Origin: Desulfamplus magnetovallimortis
GTDB lineage: Bacteria > Desulfobacterota > Desulfobacteria > Desulfobacterales > Desulfobacteraceae
Direction: 5' to 3'
NCBI RefSeq assembly: GCF_900170035.1
Contig: NZ_LT828545.1
Coordinates: forward strand, 41,366-76,228
DNA length: 34,863 nucleotides
Shown here: positions 1 through 7,496 of the stretch, one piece after another
Layout: each line of letters starts with the position of its first letter
Position numbering within the stretch: position 1 is the stretch's first letter
The notes under the pieces: generated by a model
What the model saw: only the letters and a program-made list of their open reading frames with translations
Database searches by the model: none
What the model was told of the DNA's origin: nothing
Translations under genes and position numbers: made by a program

Positions 1-230
1 TTTTGTGATGTGTCATCATCAAGTGAGAAATCAAGCTCAAGTTCATCACCCTCATCAAAGCTAATGTCAGGTTCATTTGATTTAGCAGATGACTTTTGTG
101 ATGTGTCATCTCCAAGAGATAGATCAAGTTCTAACTCATCACCCTCATCAAAGCTAATGTCAGGTTCAGTTGATTTAGTAGATGGCTTTTGTGATGTGTC
201 ATCATCAAGAGAAAGGTCAAGTTCAAGATT
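1..230 (-). repeat. 93-bp tandem repeat inside the zinc-ribbon gene
   Basis: Units starting at 1, 94 and 187 begin with TTTTGTGATGTGTCATC and share most of their sequence over 93 bp (31 codons). The third unit diverges after about 40 bp, and the array may continue left of the window. In protein terms each unit is an acidic block plus a SQK/SAK linker. Because the period is a multiple of three, unit gain or loss would keep the frame. Confidence 0.85.
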
Positions 231-941
231 TGGTGCATCGGGAGATTCAGGGGCATTTATATCTGGTATTTCATCTTCTATTTTGAAATCAAGTTCAAGC
301 TCAGGAGTAGTTCCGGAAGTCGAAGGCTCCGGTAGTGACCCGCCATCTTCATCATCAAGAGAAAAATCAAGATTAATGTCATAATCTATATCATCATCGT
401 CGTCTGAGAGTTTTGTTGAGTCACTGTCAATTTTTAGTTCATCTTCAAGGGATATATCCATTACCATATCATCTTTGTCGGGCAATGAAGTATCGCCTTT
501 TGTGTCAAGGGCGAGTTCATCCTCAAGATTCAATTCATGTTCCGGTTTATCAAAGTTTATAGGGGCATCAGAAGGGGCTTTTGGAGTTGCCTTAACGTTT
601 TTTGAAAGATCAGACACTTCATCAATCTCAATGTTATCTTCAAATTGAAGCTCATTTGCAGTTTGGGTTTTAGAATCGGTCTGGGACTCAGGTAGTGTGG
701 CAGGTGTTTGTGTCTCTGAATGGGAATCGTCATGTTTTTCATGATGCTTTGGAGTGTCGGCTTTTTCCGGTGGAGTCGTAACTGCTGAAAGAGATGACGC
801 ACTATCTAAATCTTTGCGGGAAGGAGGGTAAGCTGTAAATACATGCTTGCAAATGGTGCAGCGGACTTTGGATCCCTCTTTTTTTAGAATGGATTCATCA
901 AGGTTGAATTTTGTTGAGCATTCTTTACAGGTGATAATCAT
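1..941 (-). CDS. Zinc-ribbon (MJ0042-type) acidic repeat protein, C-terminus beyond window
   Basis: The reading frame is open from an ATG at 939-941, preceded by a GGGAGG ribosome site, to the window edge, so the gene is partial at its 3' end. The N-terminus MIITCKECSTKFNLDES followed by CTICKHVF gives two CxxC pairs, typical of the short MJ0042-type zinc ribbon found on many regulatory proteins of Desulfobacterota and Myxococcota. After about 45 residues the protein becomes low-complexity and strongly acidic (LELDLSLDDDTSQK-like stretches), with a 31-residue tandem repeat near the window edge. No catalytic domain is visible in the available ~313 residues; such proteins often end in a membrane or receiver domain that would lie outside. 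Its first 40 residues resemble the N-terminus of the gene at 27936-28631. The function is unknown; the zinc ribbon and the reading frame are clear. Confidence 0.85.
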   Translation of the reverse strand, partial: MIITCKECSTKFNLDESILKKEGSKVRCTICKHVFTAYPPSRKDLDSASSLSAVTTPPEKADTPKHHEKHDDSHSETQTPATLPESQTDSKTQTANELQFEDNIEIDEVSDLSKNVKATPKAPSDAPINFDKPEHELNLEDELALDTKGDTSLPDKDDMVMDISLEDELKIDSDSTKLSDDDDDIDYDINLDFSLDDEDGGSLPEPSTSGTTPELELDFKIEDEIPDINAPESPDAPNLELDLSLDDDTSQKPSTKSTEPDISFDEGDELELDLSLGDDTSQKSSAKSNEPDISFDEGDELELDFSLDDDTSQ

Positions 942-1080
942 AAGCCTCCCCTCTTAAATGGTGTTCAGGCAGAAACCTTTTTTGTGCAGAAAAGTTTATG
1001 TTTTAGCGCCTGATCATTAGTTCTCTTTCAGTTTTTTTCAGGAAAAACAAAAAAACAGGTTGTGTCAGGCACTTATGTAC

Positions 1081-1596
1081 TTAAAATTGTAAATCAAATA
1101 TGGCAGGAAGATTTCTGTATTTTTCATTATAATCAAGACCATATCCTACAATGAAGCCTTTTTCAATGGTAAAACATGCATAATCTACAGCAACCGTCAA
1201 TTCTCGTCGTTCATTCTTATTTATAAGTGTGCATATTTTTATTGAAGCTGGGTTGAGTGATCTGAAATAGTTGATAAGGGCAGCAAGTGTTCTGCCCGTA
1301 TCTACAATATCTTCGACAAGAATAATATGCCTGCCTTCAAGCTGCAGATCGACTTTTTTGGTAAATTCAATTATGCCGGTGGTTTCTGTTCCGCTGTAGC
1401 TTGATGTGCCAACAAGATCAATTTCATGGTCAATGGTAATCGCCCGTGTAAGATCCGACAGAAATATAAAAGATCCCTTCAATATGCCGATCAGTACAAA
1501 GTCCTTGTTTTTATAATCACTTGAAATCCGGTGAGCAATATCGGTTACACGGTCATGGATCTCCTTTTGAGAGATTATGGGAATCAAATTTGTCAT
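1081..1596 (-). CDS. hpt: Hypoxanthine phosphoribosyltransferase
   Basis: The product is 171 residues, normal for the family. It converts hypoxanthine or guanine plus PRPP to IMP or GMP in purine salvage, in the cytoplasm. The PRPP-binding signature ILVEDIVDTGRTL lies at about residues 92-104. The early LIGILKGSFIFLSDL and the flexible-loop region SSYSGTETTG also match HPRT enzymes. It lies 5 bp downstream of the DnaJ-like gene on the same strand, so the two are probably cotranscribed. No regulatory site was seen. Confidence 0.95.
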   Translation of the reverse strand: MTNLIPIISQKEIHDRVTDIAHRISSDYKNKDFVLIGILKGSFIFLSDLTRAITIDHEIDLVGTSSYSGTETTGIIEFTKKVDLQLEGRHIILVEDIVDTGRTLAALINYFRSLNPASIKICTLINKNERRELTVAVDYACFTIEKGFIVGYGLDYNEKYRNLPAIFDLQF

Positions 1597-1601
1597 ATTC
1601 T

Positions 1602-2531
1602 TTATAGTCCTGTTTCCGCAAGTTTTTCAACAAGTTTTTTTTGTTGATCAGTAAGTTCTTTTGGAAAGTTTATGTGAATCATCACAAACAGATGACCACA
1701 TCCATTGCCATTCATAAAAGGAATACCATGTTGGGATATCCTCAGCTTTCCTTTGTGTTTTGTTCCTGGTGGAATATTGAGATTCATTATTTTTCCGGCA
1801 GGGGTTTTAATATCAATTTTGGTTCCAAGTAACGCTTCGGAAAGTTTTATCTCCTTTATTGTTGTAATGTCATTCCCTTCTATCATAAATTCTGGATGGT
1901 TAATAATATTTGATTTGATAAAAAGGTTGCCTCTTGGGCCTCCATAGGGGCTTACCTCTCCTTTTCCAGGAACACGTATTTTTTTGCCTGAAACCATTCC
2001 TTTGGGTATGTTCACCGATAGTGTGTCTGTATTGCCGGCGTGGTTTACGGTTACAGTTTTTTTGCAGCCATTGATGATCTCTTCAAGGGTAAGGTGCAGT
2101 TCATATTCAAGATCGTTTCCTTTTACCTGTCTTCGGGAGCTGCTGTTCATATTTCCAAATGGGTTACCTCCCGTTCCACCTGTAAAGGCGTTTCCTGAAA
2201 AACCTCTTCCAAATGAGGCTCCGCCAAAATTTTGACCAAATCCAAATTCTTTTAAAATATCACCCAGATCAAAATTTCTGAAAATATCTTCCTGGCTGAA
2301 GCGTTGCTGAAAATCAGCAGAGCCATATGTGTCATACTGATTGCGTTTTTCCTTATCACTTAAAACAGCATAAGCTTCGCTTATCTCCTTGAATTTTGCT
2401 TCAGCATTTTTATCATCCTTGTTTTTGTCAGGATGATATTTGAGCGCAAGTTTATGGTATGCTTTTTTTATTTCAGAAGGAGTGGCGTTTTTTTCAACCC
2501 CAAGAATTTTGTAGTAATCTGTTCCAGCCAT
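1602..2531 (-). CDS. DnaJ-domain co-chaperone, CbpA-like
   Basis: It is a J-domain protein of about 309 residues that would stimulate DnaK ATPase activity. The J domain is at residues ~1-70 with the HPD motif in YHPDKN, followed by a Gly/Phe-rich segment with [15 protein letters not shown]-like sequence (~95-130), then the two-part substrate-binding C-terminal domain. The four CxxCxGxG zinc-finger repeats of true DnaJ are missing, which places it with CbpA/type II proteins. I prefer the ATG at 2531 ([10 protein letters not shown]), which has AAGGA about 8 bases upstream, over the in-frame ATG at 2552. hpt follows after 5 bp. The upstream region is filled with the ~80-bp palindromic repeat array. 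Confidence 0.93.
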   Translation of the reverse strand: MAGTDYYKILGVEKNATPSEIKKAYHKLALKYHPDKNKDDKNAEAKFKEISEAYAVLSDKEKRNQYDTYGSADFQQRFSQEDIFRNFDLGDILKEFGFGQNFGGASFGRGFSGNAFTGGTGGNPFGNMNSSSRRQVKGNDLEYELHLTLEEIINGCKKTVTVNHAGNTDTLSVNIPKGMVSGKKIRVPGKGEVSPYGGPRGNLFIKSNIINHPEFMIEGNDITTIKEIKLSEALLGTKIDIKTPAGKIMNLNIPPGTKHKGKLRISQHGIPFMNGNGCGHLFVMIHINFPKELTDQQKKLVEKLAETGL

Positions 2532-2550
2532 TTTTTTATCCTTTATAACC

Positions 2551-2866
2551 AACGTGGCGGATCACCGCCACAATCTAAATGTTGAAAGTCATTTTAAAAC
2601 AGCCTGTTACCGAGACTTTCATATAACGGCCATGGCGGCATTACCGCCACAATCGAAGAGATGAAAGTCGTTTTAAAAACAGCCACTTACTGAGACTTTC
2701 ATATAAACGTACATGGCGGATGCCCGCCACAATCGAAGAGATGAAAGTCGTTTTAAAAACAGCTATTCATTGAGACTTTCATATAAACGGCCATGGCGGC
2801 ATTACCGCCACAATCAAAGGAATGAAAGTCGTTTTTAAAACAGGCTGTTACGGACACTTTCATATA
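2551..2866. repeat. Tandem array of four ~80-bp two-hairpin repeat units
   Basis: Four units have TGGCGG starts at 2555, 2633, 2714 and 2794, a spacing of 78-81 bp. Each unit consists of hairpin A (TGGCGG - 3 to 5 nt - CCGCCA), a short CAATCGAAG-like spacer, and hairpin B (ATGAAAGTC ... GACTTTCAT with about 27-30 nt between the arms, containing a GTTTTAAAAC core). Units are joined by ATATAACGGCC or ATATAAACGTAC. The same family recurs at 15308, 20361, 27532, 29881 and 33255. The array lies between the mnmG stop and the DnaJ-like gene start. No reading frame is preserved and there are no unique spacers, so it is not coding and not CRISPR. Confidence 0.93.
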
Positions 2867-3187
2867 GAAAACACCATGCAAGATTTGTTCAGTTTGTTTT
2901 TGAATATAAAAATAAACTGAATTTATTTACTGTCAAGATGGGCAAAATATGTGTTGATGAGCCTGTAAAAAGTCAGATTTCGAGAATATTTTACTCATAA
3001 CCCACTGAAATAACCCACTGAAATTATTAATAGCCACTTCTGTGTTGAGGACTTTTTATAAGACCATCATCTGTTGAATAATGAGTAAACGGGCATGATT
3101 GATTATGTATCAATCACCCCCAAGTATAAAAATAATAATTATTTTCACGGTAAATTGAAAGGCATAAATTTATTGTCTGGATATGTG
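2867..3187. other. AT-rich intergenic stretch downstream of mnmG, no gene seen
   Basis: I see no convincing reading frame in these 321 bases. They contain a direct repeat of AACCCACTGAAAT (about 2999-3025) and a perfect 8-bp-stem hairpin, TGATTGAT at 3096-3103 and ATCAATCA at 3109-3116 with a 5-nt loop. The hairpin has no T-tract on either strand, so it is not a classical terminator, although its position downstream of mnmG would suit one. An AT-only palindrome lies near 3127-3143. Confidence 0.5.
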
Positions 3188-5076
3188 TCAATTCGCTCCT
3201 GCTTTTCTTAGTGCAGTGATGCCGATCATAATTATTGATATTGCAGCCGGAGTCATGCCGTCTATTCTTGATGCCTGTCCAAGGGATTCGGGCATTATGG
3301 ATATAAGTTTTTCCCTTATCTCGTTTGAAAGACCATTAAGGGTTGTGTAATCCATATCCTTGGGTATTTTTACAACTTCCATATCCCTGAATTTTTTTAT
3401 TTCCCTGTGTTGACGGGCAATATAGCCTTCATATTTGATTTCGATTTCCACCTGTTTTTTGACCCTTGGTGAAACAGGAGAAGTATCAGGGAAGAGAGTA
3501 TCTACCGCTGAGTAATTTAGTTGTGCCCTTTTCAGGAGTTGATCCAGCTTGATGCCGGTTGTAATAGGTGGCGTGCCCGAAGCTTCAAGGTAGGTGTTAA
3601 CCTCTTTTGAAGGCTTGACTGTATATTCCCTTAGTCTTTTAATCTCTTTTTGTATATCAGCTTCAAGAAGCTTTGTTTTTGCAAGTGTTTCATCCTTTAC
3701 AAGACCTAAAGAGTGGGCTTTTTCCACAAGTCTTAAATCAGCATTATCCTCTCTTAACATCAGTCTGTATTCTGCTCTGGATGTGAACATTCGGTAGGGC
3801 TCTTCGGTGCCTCTGGTTACAAGATCATCAATCATAACTCCCATATATGCCTGGGAACGATCCAGAATAAATTGTGGTTTTTTCTGGATTTTACATGCGG
3901 CATTGATTCCTGCCCATAGCCCCTGTGCTGCTGCCTCTTCATATCCCGATGTACCGTTTATCTGGCCTGCAAGAAAAAGTCCTTCTATTTTTTTGTTTCA
4001 AGGCAGAATGTGAGCTGTTGGGGGTTGAGGTAGTCATATTCAATTGCATAGGCAGGTCTTATTATTTCAGCCTGTTCAAGGCCCGGTACCATACGTACAA
4101 GTTCTGCCTGTATTTCCCAAGGCAGGCTGTTGCCAAGGCCGCTTGCGTATATCTCTTCTGTCTCAATTCCTTCGTGCTCCAGAATGACCTGGTGACTTTC
4201 CCTTTCAGGAAATTTAACGATCTTGTCTTCAAAGGAAGGACAATATCTTGCTGAACGTCCGTGAATATGACCACCGTAAAGGGCGGAGTATTGAAGATGT
4301 TTTCGTACAAAATCGTGGAGTTGTGGGGTGGTATGCCCCATATAGCTTGGAAGCATTGGGTTGGATAGAGATTGGGTTGAAAAAGAGAAAAACGTTGGTT
4401 CAGTATCTGAATCCTGGCGGGTAAATTTTGAAAAGTCAATGGATTGTCTGTGCAGCCTCGGTGGAGTTCCGGTTTTCATTCTGCCAAGCTGAAAACCATA
4501 TTTTTTAAGGGATTCTGCAAGGGCAATTGAGGAAAATTCCCCTGCACGCCCTGCTTCAAATGCTCTGTCTCCTATATGTACTGTTCCTTTAAGAAATGTT
4601 CCGGTGGCAAGTATCACTGCTTCTGATTCAAAACCAAGACCGCTTCTTTCAATTACACCTTTTATTTTGTTATCTTCAACAACAATATCTTCAATCATTG
4701 TCTGTTTGATTTCAAGACAAGGAGCGTTTTCCAGTGCAGATTTCATGACCATGTGATATTTAATTTTATCGTTTTGTGTGCGTGTGGAGTGTACAGCAGG
4801 CCCTTTACGGGTATTCAGTGTATGGTACTGAATGGCTGATGCATCAGATGCTTTTGCCATCATGCCACCAAGTGCGTCTATCTCCTTAACAAGCTGTCCC
4901 TTTGCCATGCCTCCAATGGATGGACTGCATGGCATGGATGCTGTTTTGTCAAGGTCAATGGTCACAAGGAGAACCGAACAACCCATTCTTGATGCAGCAA
5001 GGGCTGCTTCACATCCTGCATGTCCTGCACCGACAACAATTATATCATATTTTTTTTTGTAGAATTTCATGGGCAT
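3188..5076 (-). CDS. mnmG: tRNA uridine-5-carboxymethylaminomethyl modification enzyme MnmG (GidA), with apparent frameshift
   Basis: MnmG uses FAD and works with MnmE to modify the wobble uridine (U34) of certain tRNAs. The dinucleotide motif VGAGHAGCEAA is at ~15-25, followed by CSPSIGGMAKGQLVKEIDAL, RMKTGTPPRL, RYCPSFEDKIVKFP and EYDYLNPQQL. The first frame stops at 3985 just after LETKK. The downstream half (IEGLFLAGQ ... MGVMIDDLVTRGTEEPYRMF) continues in the -1 frame to 3188. The break is a run of seven A (T run at 3988-3994 on the plus strand); one extra A restores a 629-residue protein of normal length. The zero frame reads A AAA AAA immediately followed by a TAG stop, formally a -1 slippery heptamer, but a sequencing indel is simpler. 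The start is the ATG at 5076 or 5070; neither has a strong ribosome site. It is divergent from the gene at 5131. Confidence 0.93.
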
Positions 5077-5130
5077 TTACTATATATCTGCTTATCATTC
5101 CGGTCAAGAAGAGCTTAATATTTTTGTATC

Positions 5131-6120
5131 ATGGAAAGCAGGCCATATCAAAAAGAAGCTGTAATGACGGTCAAGGGAACGTGCAATTCAAGGGAGAAAA
5201 TTAAAGATTTGAAAGAAAAAAGATATTATGATTTTAACTCCTATTTGCGATCCTGTTTTGGGGAACGTGTTCAAAAGATTACTGTTGATACGGGGCTTGG
5301 ATGTCCCAACCGTGATGGAAGGGTCTCAAGCGGAGGGTGTATATATTGCAATAGTCGTGGTTCCGGAAATGGCCTTTGGGAAAAAGGATTTTCCATAACT
5401 GACCAGATTGAACAGGGGCGCAAGGCAATGATGAGGCGCTACAAGGCAAAAAAATTTCTGGTCTATTTTCAATCCTATACCAATACATATACCTCCTGTA
5501 AACATATGAAATCCATGTATGATGAGGCTCTTACAGTTGAAGGGGTTGTGGGAATGGCCATAGGAACTCGCCCTGACTGCATTGATGAAGAAAAGATTGA
5601 GCTTATAGCCTCTTATACTCCCGAATATCTGGTGTGGCTGGAGTACGGAGTCCAGTCAATCCACGATGCTACCCTTGAGCGGATCAACAGAGGGCATGAT
5701 TTTGCATCTGTTGTTAATGCTGTCAACCTTGCCAAAAAGTATAATATTAACATATGTGCTCATATTATTTTGGGGCTTCCTGGTGAAAACCGCAGTATGA
5801 TGATGGAGACAGCCCGCAGGATTGGAGAGCTTGGAATAGATGGTGTTAAACTTCATCTTTTGTATGTTGTAAAGGGAACGCTACTTGAACAAATGTACAA
5901 AAATGGTTCTTATAAATGTCTCTCTATGAATGAATATGTGGAGCTTGTATGTGATTTTATTGCACATCTGCCAGAAAAAGTTATTATTCAGAGAATAACA
6001 GGTGACCCCCATGCAGATGAGCTGGCAGCGCCTTTGTGGGCGCTTGATTATCACCTTGTCTATAACATGATACAGGATCGTCTTGAAGAAAGGGATATCC
6101 GCCAGGGTGATTATTTTTGA
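5131..6120 (+). CDS. YhcC-type (TIGR01212-like) radical SAM protein
   Basis: The product is 329 residues. The radical SAM cluster cysteines follow the widened spacing typical of this family: CPNRDGRVSSGGCIYC (residues ~52-67), where the last two form CxxC. Other conserved stretches are YFQSYTNTYT, IGTRPDCI, WLEYGVQS and HIILGLPGE, and the tail contains VIIQRITGD. This matches the uncharacterised YhcC subfamily; the substrate is unknown. The annotated start lacks a clear ribosome site, and the ATG at 5164 (MTVKG) is an alternative. The gene is divergent from mnmG (54 bp apart) and overlaps the 3' end of apbE tail-to-tail by 10 bp. Confidence 0.88.
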   Translation: MESRPYQKEAVMTVKGTCNSREKIKDLKEKRYYDFNSYLRSCFGERVQKITVDTGLGCPNRDGRVSSGGCIYCNSRGSGNGLWEKGFSITDQIEQGRKAMMRRYKAKKFLVYFQSYTNTYTSCKHMKSMYDEALTVEGVVGMAIGTRPDCIDEEKIELIASYTPEYLVWLEYGVQSIHDATLERINRGHDFASVVNAVNLAKKYNINICAHIILGLPGENRSMMMETARRIGELGIDGVKLHLLYVVKGTLLEQMYKNGSYKCLSMNEYVELVCDFIAHLPEKVIIQRITGDPHADELAAPLWALDYHLVYNMIQDRLEERDIRQGDYF

Positions 6121-7238
6121 TTTGAGCCTGGAAACTCCTTTGAGATGTGATCCTTAAGTTTGCCATTGGTATCTCTTGTTACAATAAGACATTCCGTTCC
6201 TTCAATGCTATTTACAAGCTCTACCCCTTTTTCAGCTCCCATTACCATAAGGGCTGTTGCAAGGCCATCGGCAAATGTGCAGTTATCGGAAATAACAGAA
6301 GCACTTACAACGCCGTTGGACACAGGATAGCCGGTTACGGGATTGATTATATGGGAGTAGGTTTTTCCTTCAAGTTCAATAAAGTTTCTGTAATCTCCGC
6401 TTGTGGCAAGGGCTCTGTTTTTAAGTTCAAATGATGCGTAGATTGCGTTGGGGTTCCCCCCTTTGTCAGGTCTTGTTACCCCAACCATCCATGGGGTGGA
6501 AGGCTTTTTTACTCCGTGTGCAGCAACTTCTCCTCCAATTTCCACAAGAAAGTTTTCATACCCATTTTTTATTAACATTTCACTAACTGCATCAACTCCA
6601 AATCCCTTGGCAATGGAACCAAGGTCAAGGGTTATCCCGTCAAGCTTTTTTTCAAGAATTGGGCCAGAAGTCATCTGGTTTTTATTGCCTGATAAAGAAA
6701 TATGATTAAATCCTGTGTGCGAAAGGCGCTCTTTTACTGTCTCAGGGGAGGGGAGGCGTTTTAGCTGCCGTTCTGTTCCAAAGCCCCATAGATCAACAAG
6801 GGGTTTTAGGGTTGCATCCCATGCACCATTTGTTATTGTGTAAAGTCTCTCTCCAATACTCATTACATATGCAAAATCTCGGGATATTTCTGTAATTTCA
6901 TTTTTTGATGCTTTATTGAAAGCAGATATTTCACTTGACTTAGAATAGACAGACATGCTCTGGTTTACCGCTTTTAATTTCGCGTCAATGCCCTCTTTTA
7001 TCTCTTTTTTGGCTTTTATGTGGGATGGTAGGTAACCATTTGTGTCAGCAATGGGTATAACCACTTTTATGTGGTAGGTTGTACCCATTGTTTTTCCTGA
7101 AAAGATTTCAACAGAAGTCTTTTGGGGTTGGGCAGATACTATGGATGAGGGTGTGAGTATGCATAAATTAATTGATATTAAGCAAATTGCTAATGATATG
7201 AAACAAATTTTAAATGATTTTTTTATGGTGTGTTTCAT
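6111..7238 (-). CDS. apbE: FAD:protein FMN transferase (ApbE), exported
   Basis: ApbE covalently attaches FMN from FAD to threonine residues of exported flavoproteins such as RnfG, and of RnfD. Family features are KTMGTTYHIKV near the mature N-terminus, DLGSIAKGFGVD, VEIGGEVAAHG, ALATSGDYRNF followed by SHIINPVTGYPV, and the C-terminal FADGLATALMVMG. A hydrophobic N-terminal segment (ICFISLAICLISINLCIL) ending near SIVSAQ is a signal peptide for the periplasmic side. I prefer the ATG at 7238 (MKHTIKKSF...), which puts the signal peptide at the very N-terminus; the frame extends to 7274. It lies 259 bp downstream of rnfB behind a terminator, yet in the same direction, and RnfG carries the expected acceptor motif. 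It may have its own promoter in 7275-7400; none is obvious. Confidence 0.93.
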   Translation of the reverse strand: MKHTIKKSFKICFISLAICLISINLCILTPSSIVSAQPQKTSVEIFSGKTMGTTYHIKVVIPIADTNGYLPSHIKAKKEIKEGIDAKLKAVNQSMSVYSKSSEISAFNKASKNEITEISRDFAYVMSIGERLYTITNGAWDATLKPLVDLWGFGTERQLKRLPSPETVKERLSHTGFNHISLSGNKNQMTSGPILEKKLDGITLDLGSIAKGFGVDAVSEMLIKNGYENFLVEIGGEVAAHGVKKPSTPWMVGVTRPDKGGNPNAIYASFELKNRALATSGDYRNFIELEGKTYSHIINPVTGYPVSNGVVSASVISDNCTFADGLATALMVMGAEKGVELVNSIEGTECLIVTRDTNGKLKDHISKEFPGSNQK

Positions 7239-7401
7239 GGTGTTTATTTGAAAATCTCCATAACATGCTGACATTTAAAGATTTTAATATATTTGATTCT
7301 TATTTCTGATTTTAGTGTTCTTTTGGCAAGAGAATCAGAGAACCTCTTTGGCTCTGGCTTGTCCAGGTTAGGTTGTGGTGATCATCCGCCTGTATGTTAT
7401 C

Positions 7402-7438
7402 AAAAAAAAGGGACATGAAAAATAAATATCATGCCCCC
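7402..7438 (-). terminator. Rho-independent terminator after rnfB
   Basis: On the minus strand, GGGGCATGA and TCATGTCCC form a 9-bp stem (one G-U pair) with a 10-nt AT loop, followed by eight T. It starts about 60 bp downstream of the rnfB stop and separates the rnf operon from apbE. The surrounding gap 7239-7496 shows no gene. Confidence 0.85.
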
Positions 7439-7496
7439 TTCAAAGATGTTTCATTTTTTTGGTGTGCCCGTCAGGGCATTGCTGCCACAAAGATCT

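Noticed and set aside
10-384. Plus-strand Ser-rich reading frame at the window start
   Set aside because: It is the antisense shadow of the acidic zinc-ribbon gene, whose minus frame has a zinc ribbon, a good ribosome site and runs through the whole region.
2551-2866. Tandem array considered as a CRISPR array
   Set aside because: The period is ~80 bp with nearly the whole unit conserved and no unique spacers; the units are two-hairpin repeats that also occur singly elsewhere, and there are no cas genes.
3188-3844. C-terminal mnmG frame as a separate gene
   Set aside because: It continues MnmG without loss of residues once the A-run is adjusted; its ATG is an internal Met of the conserved MGVMIDDLVTRG segment.
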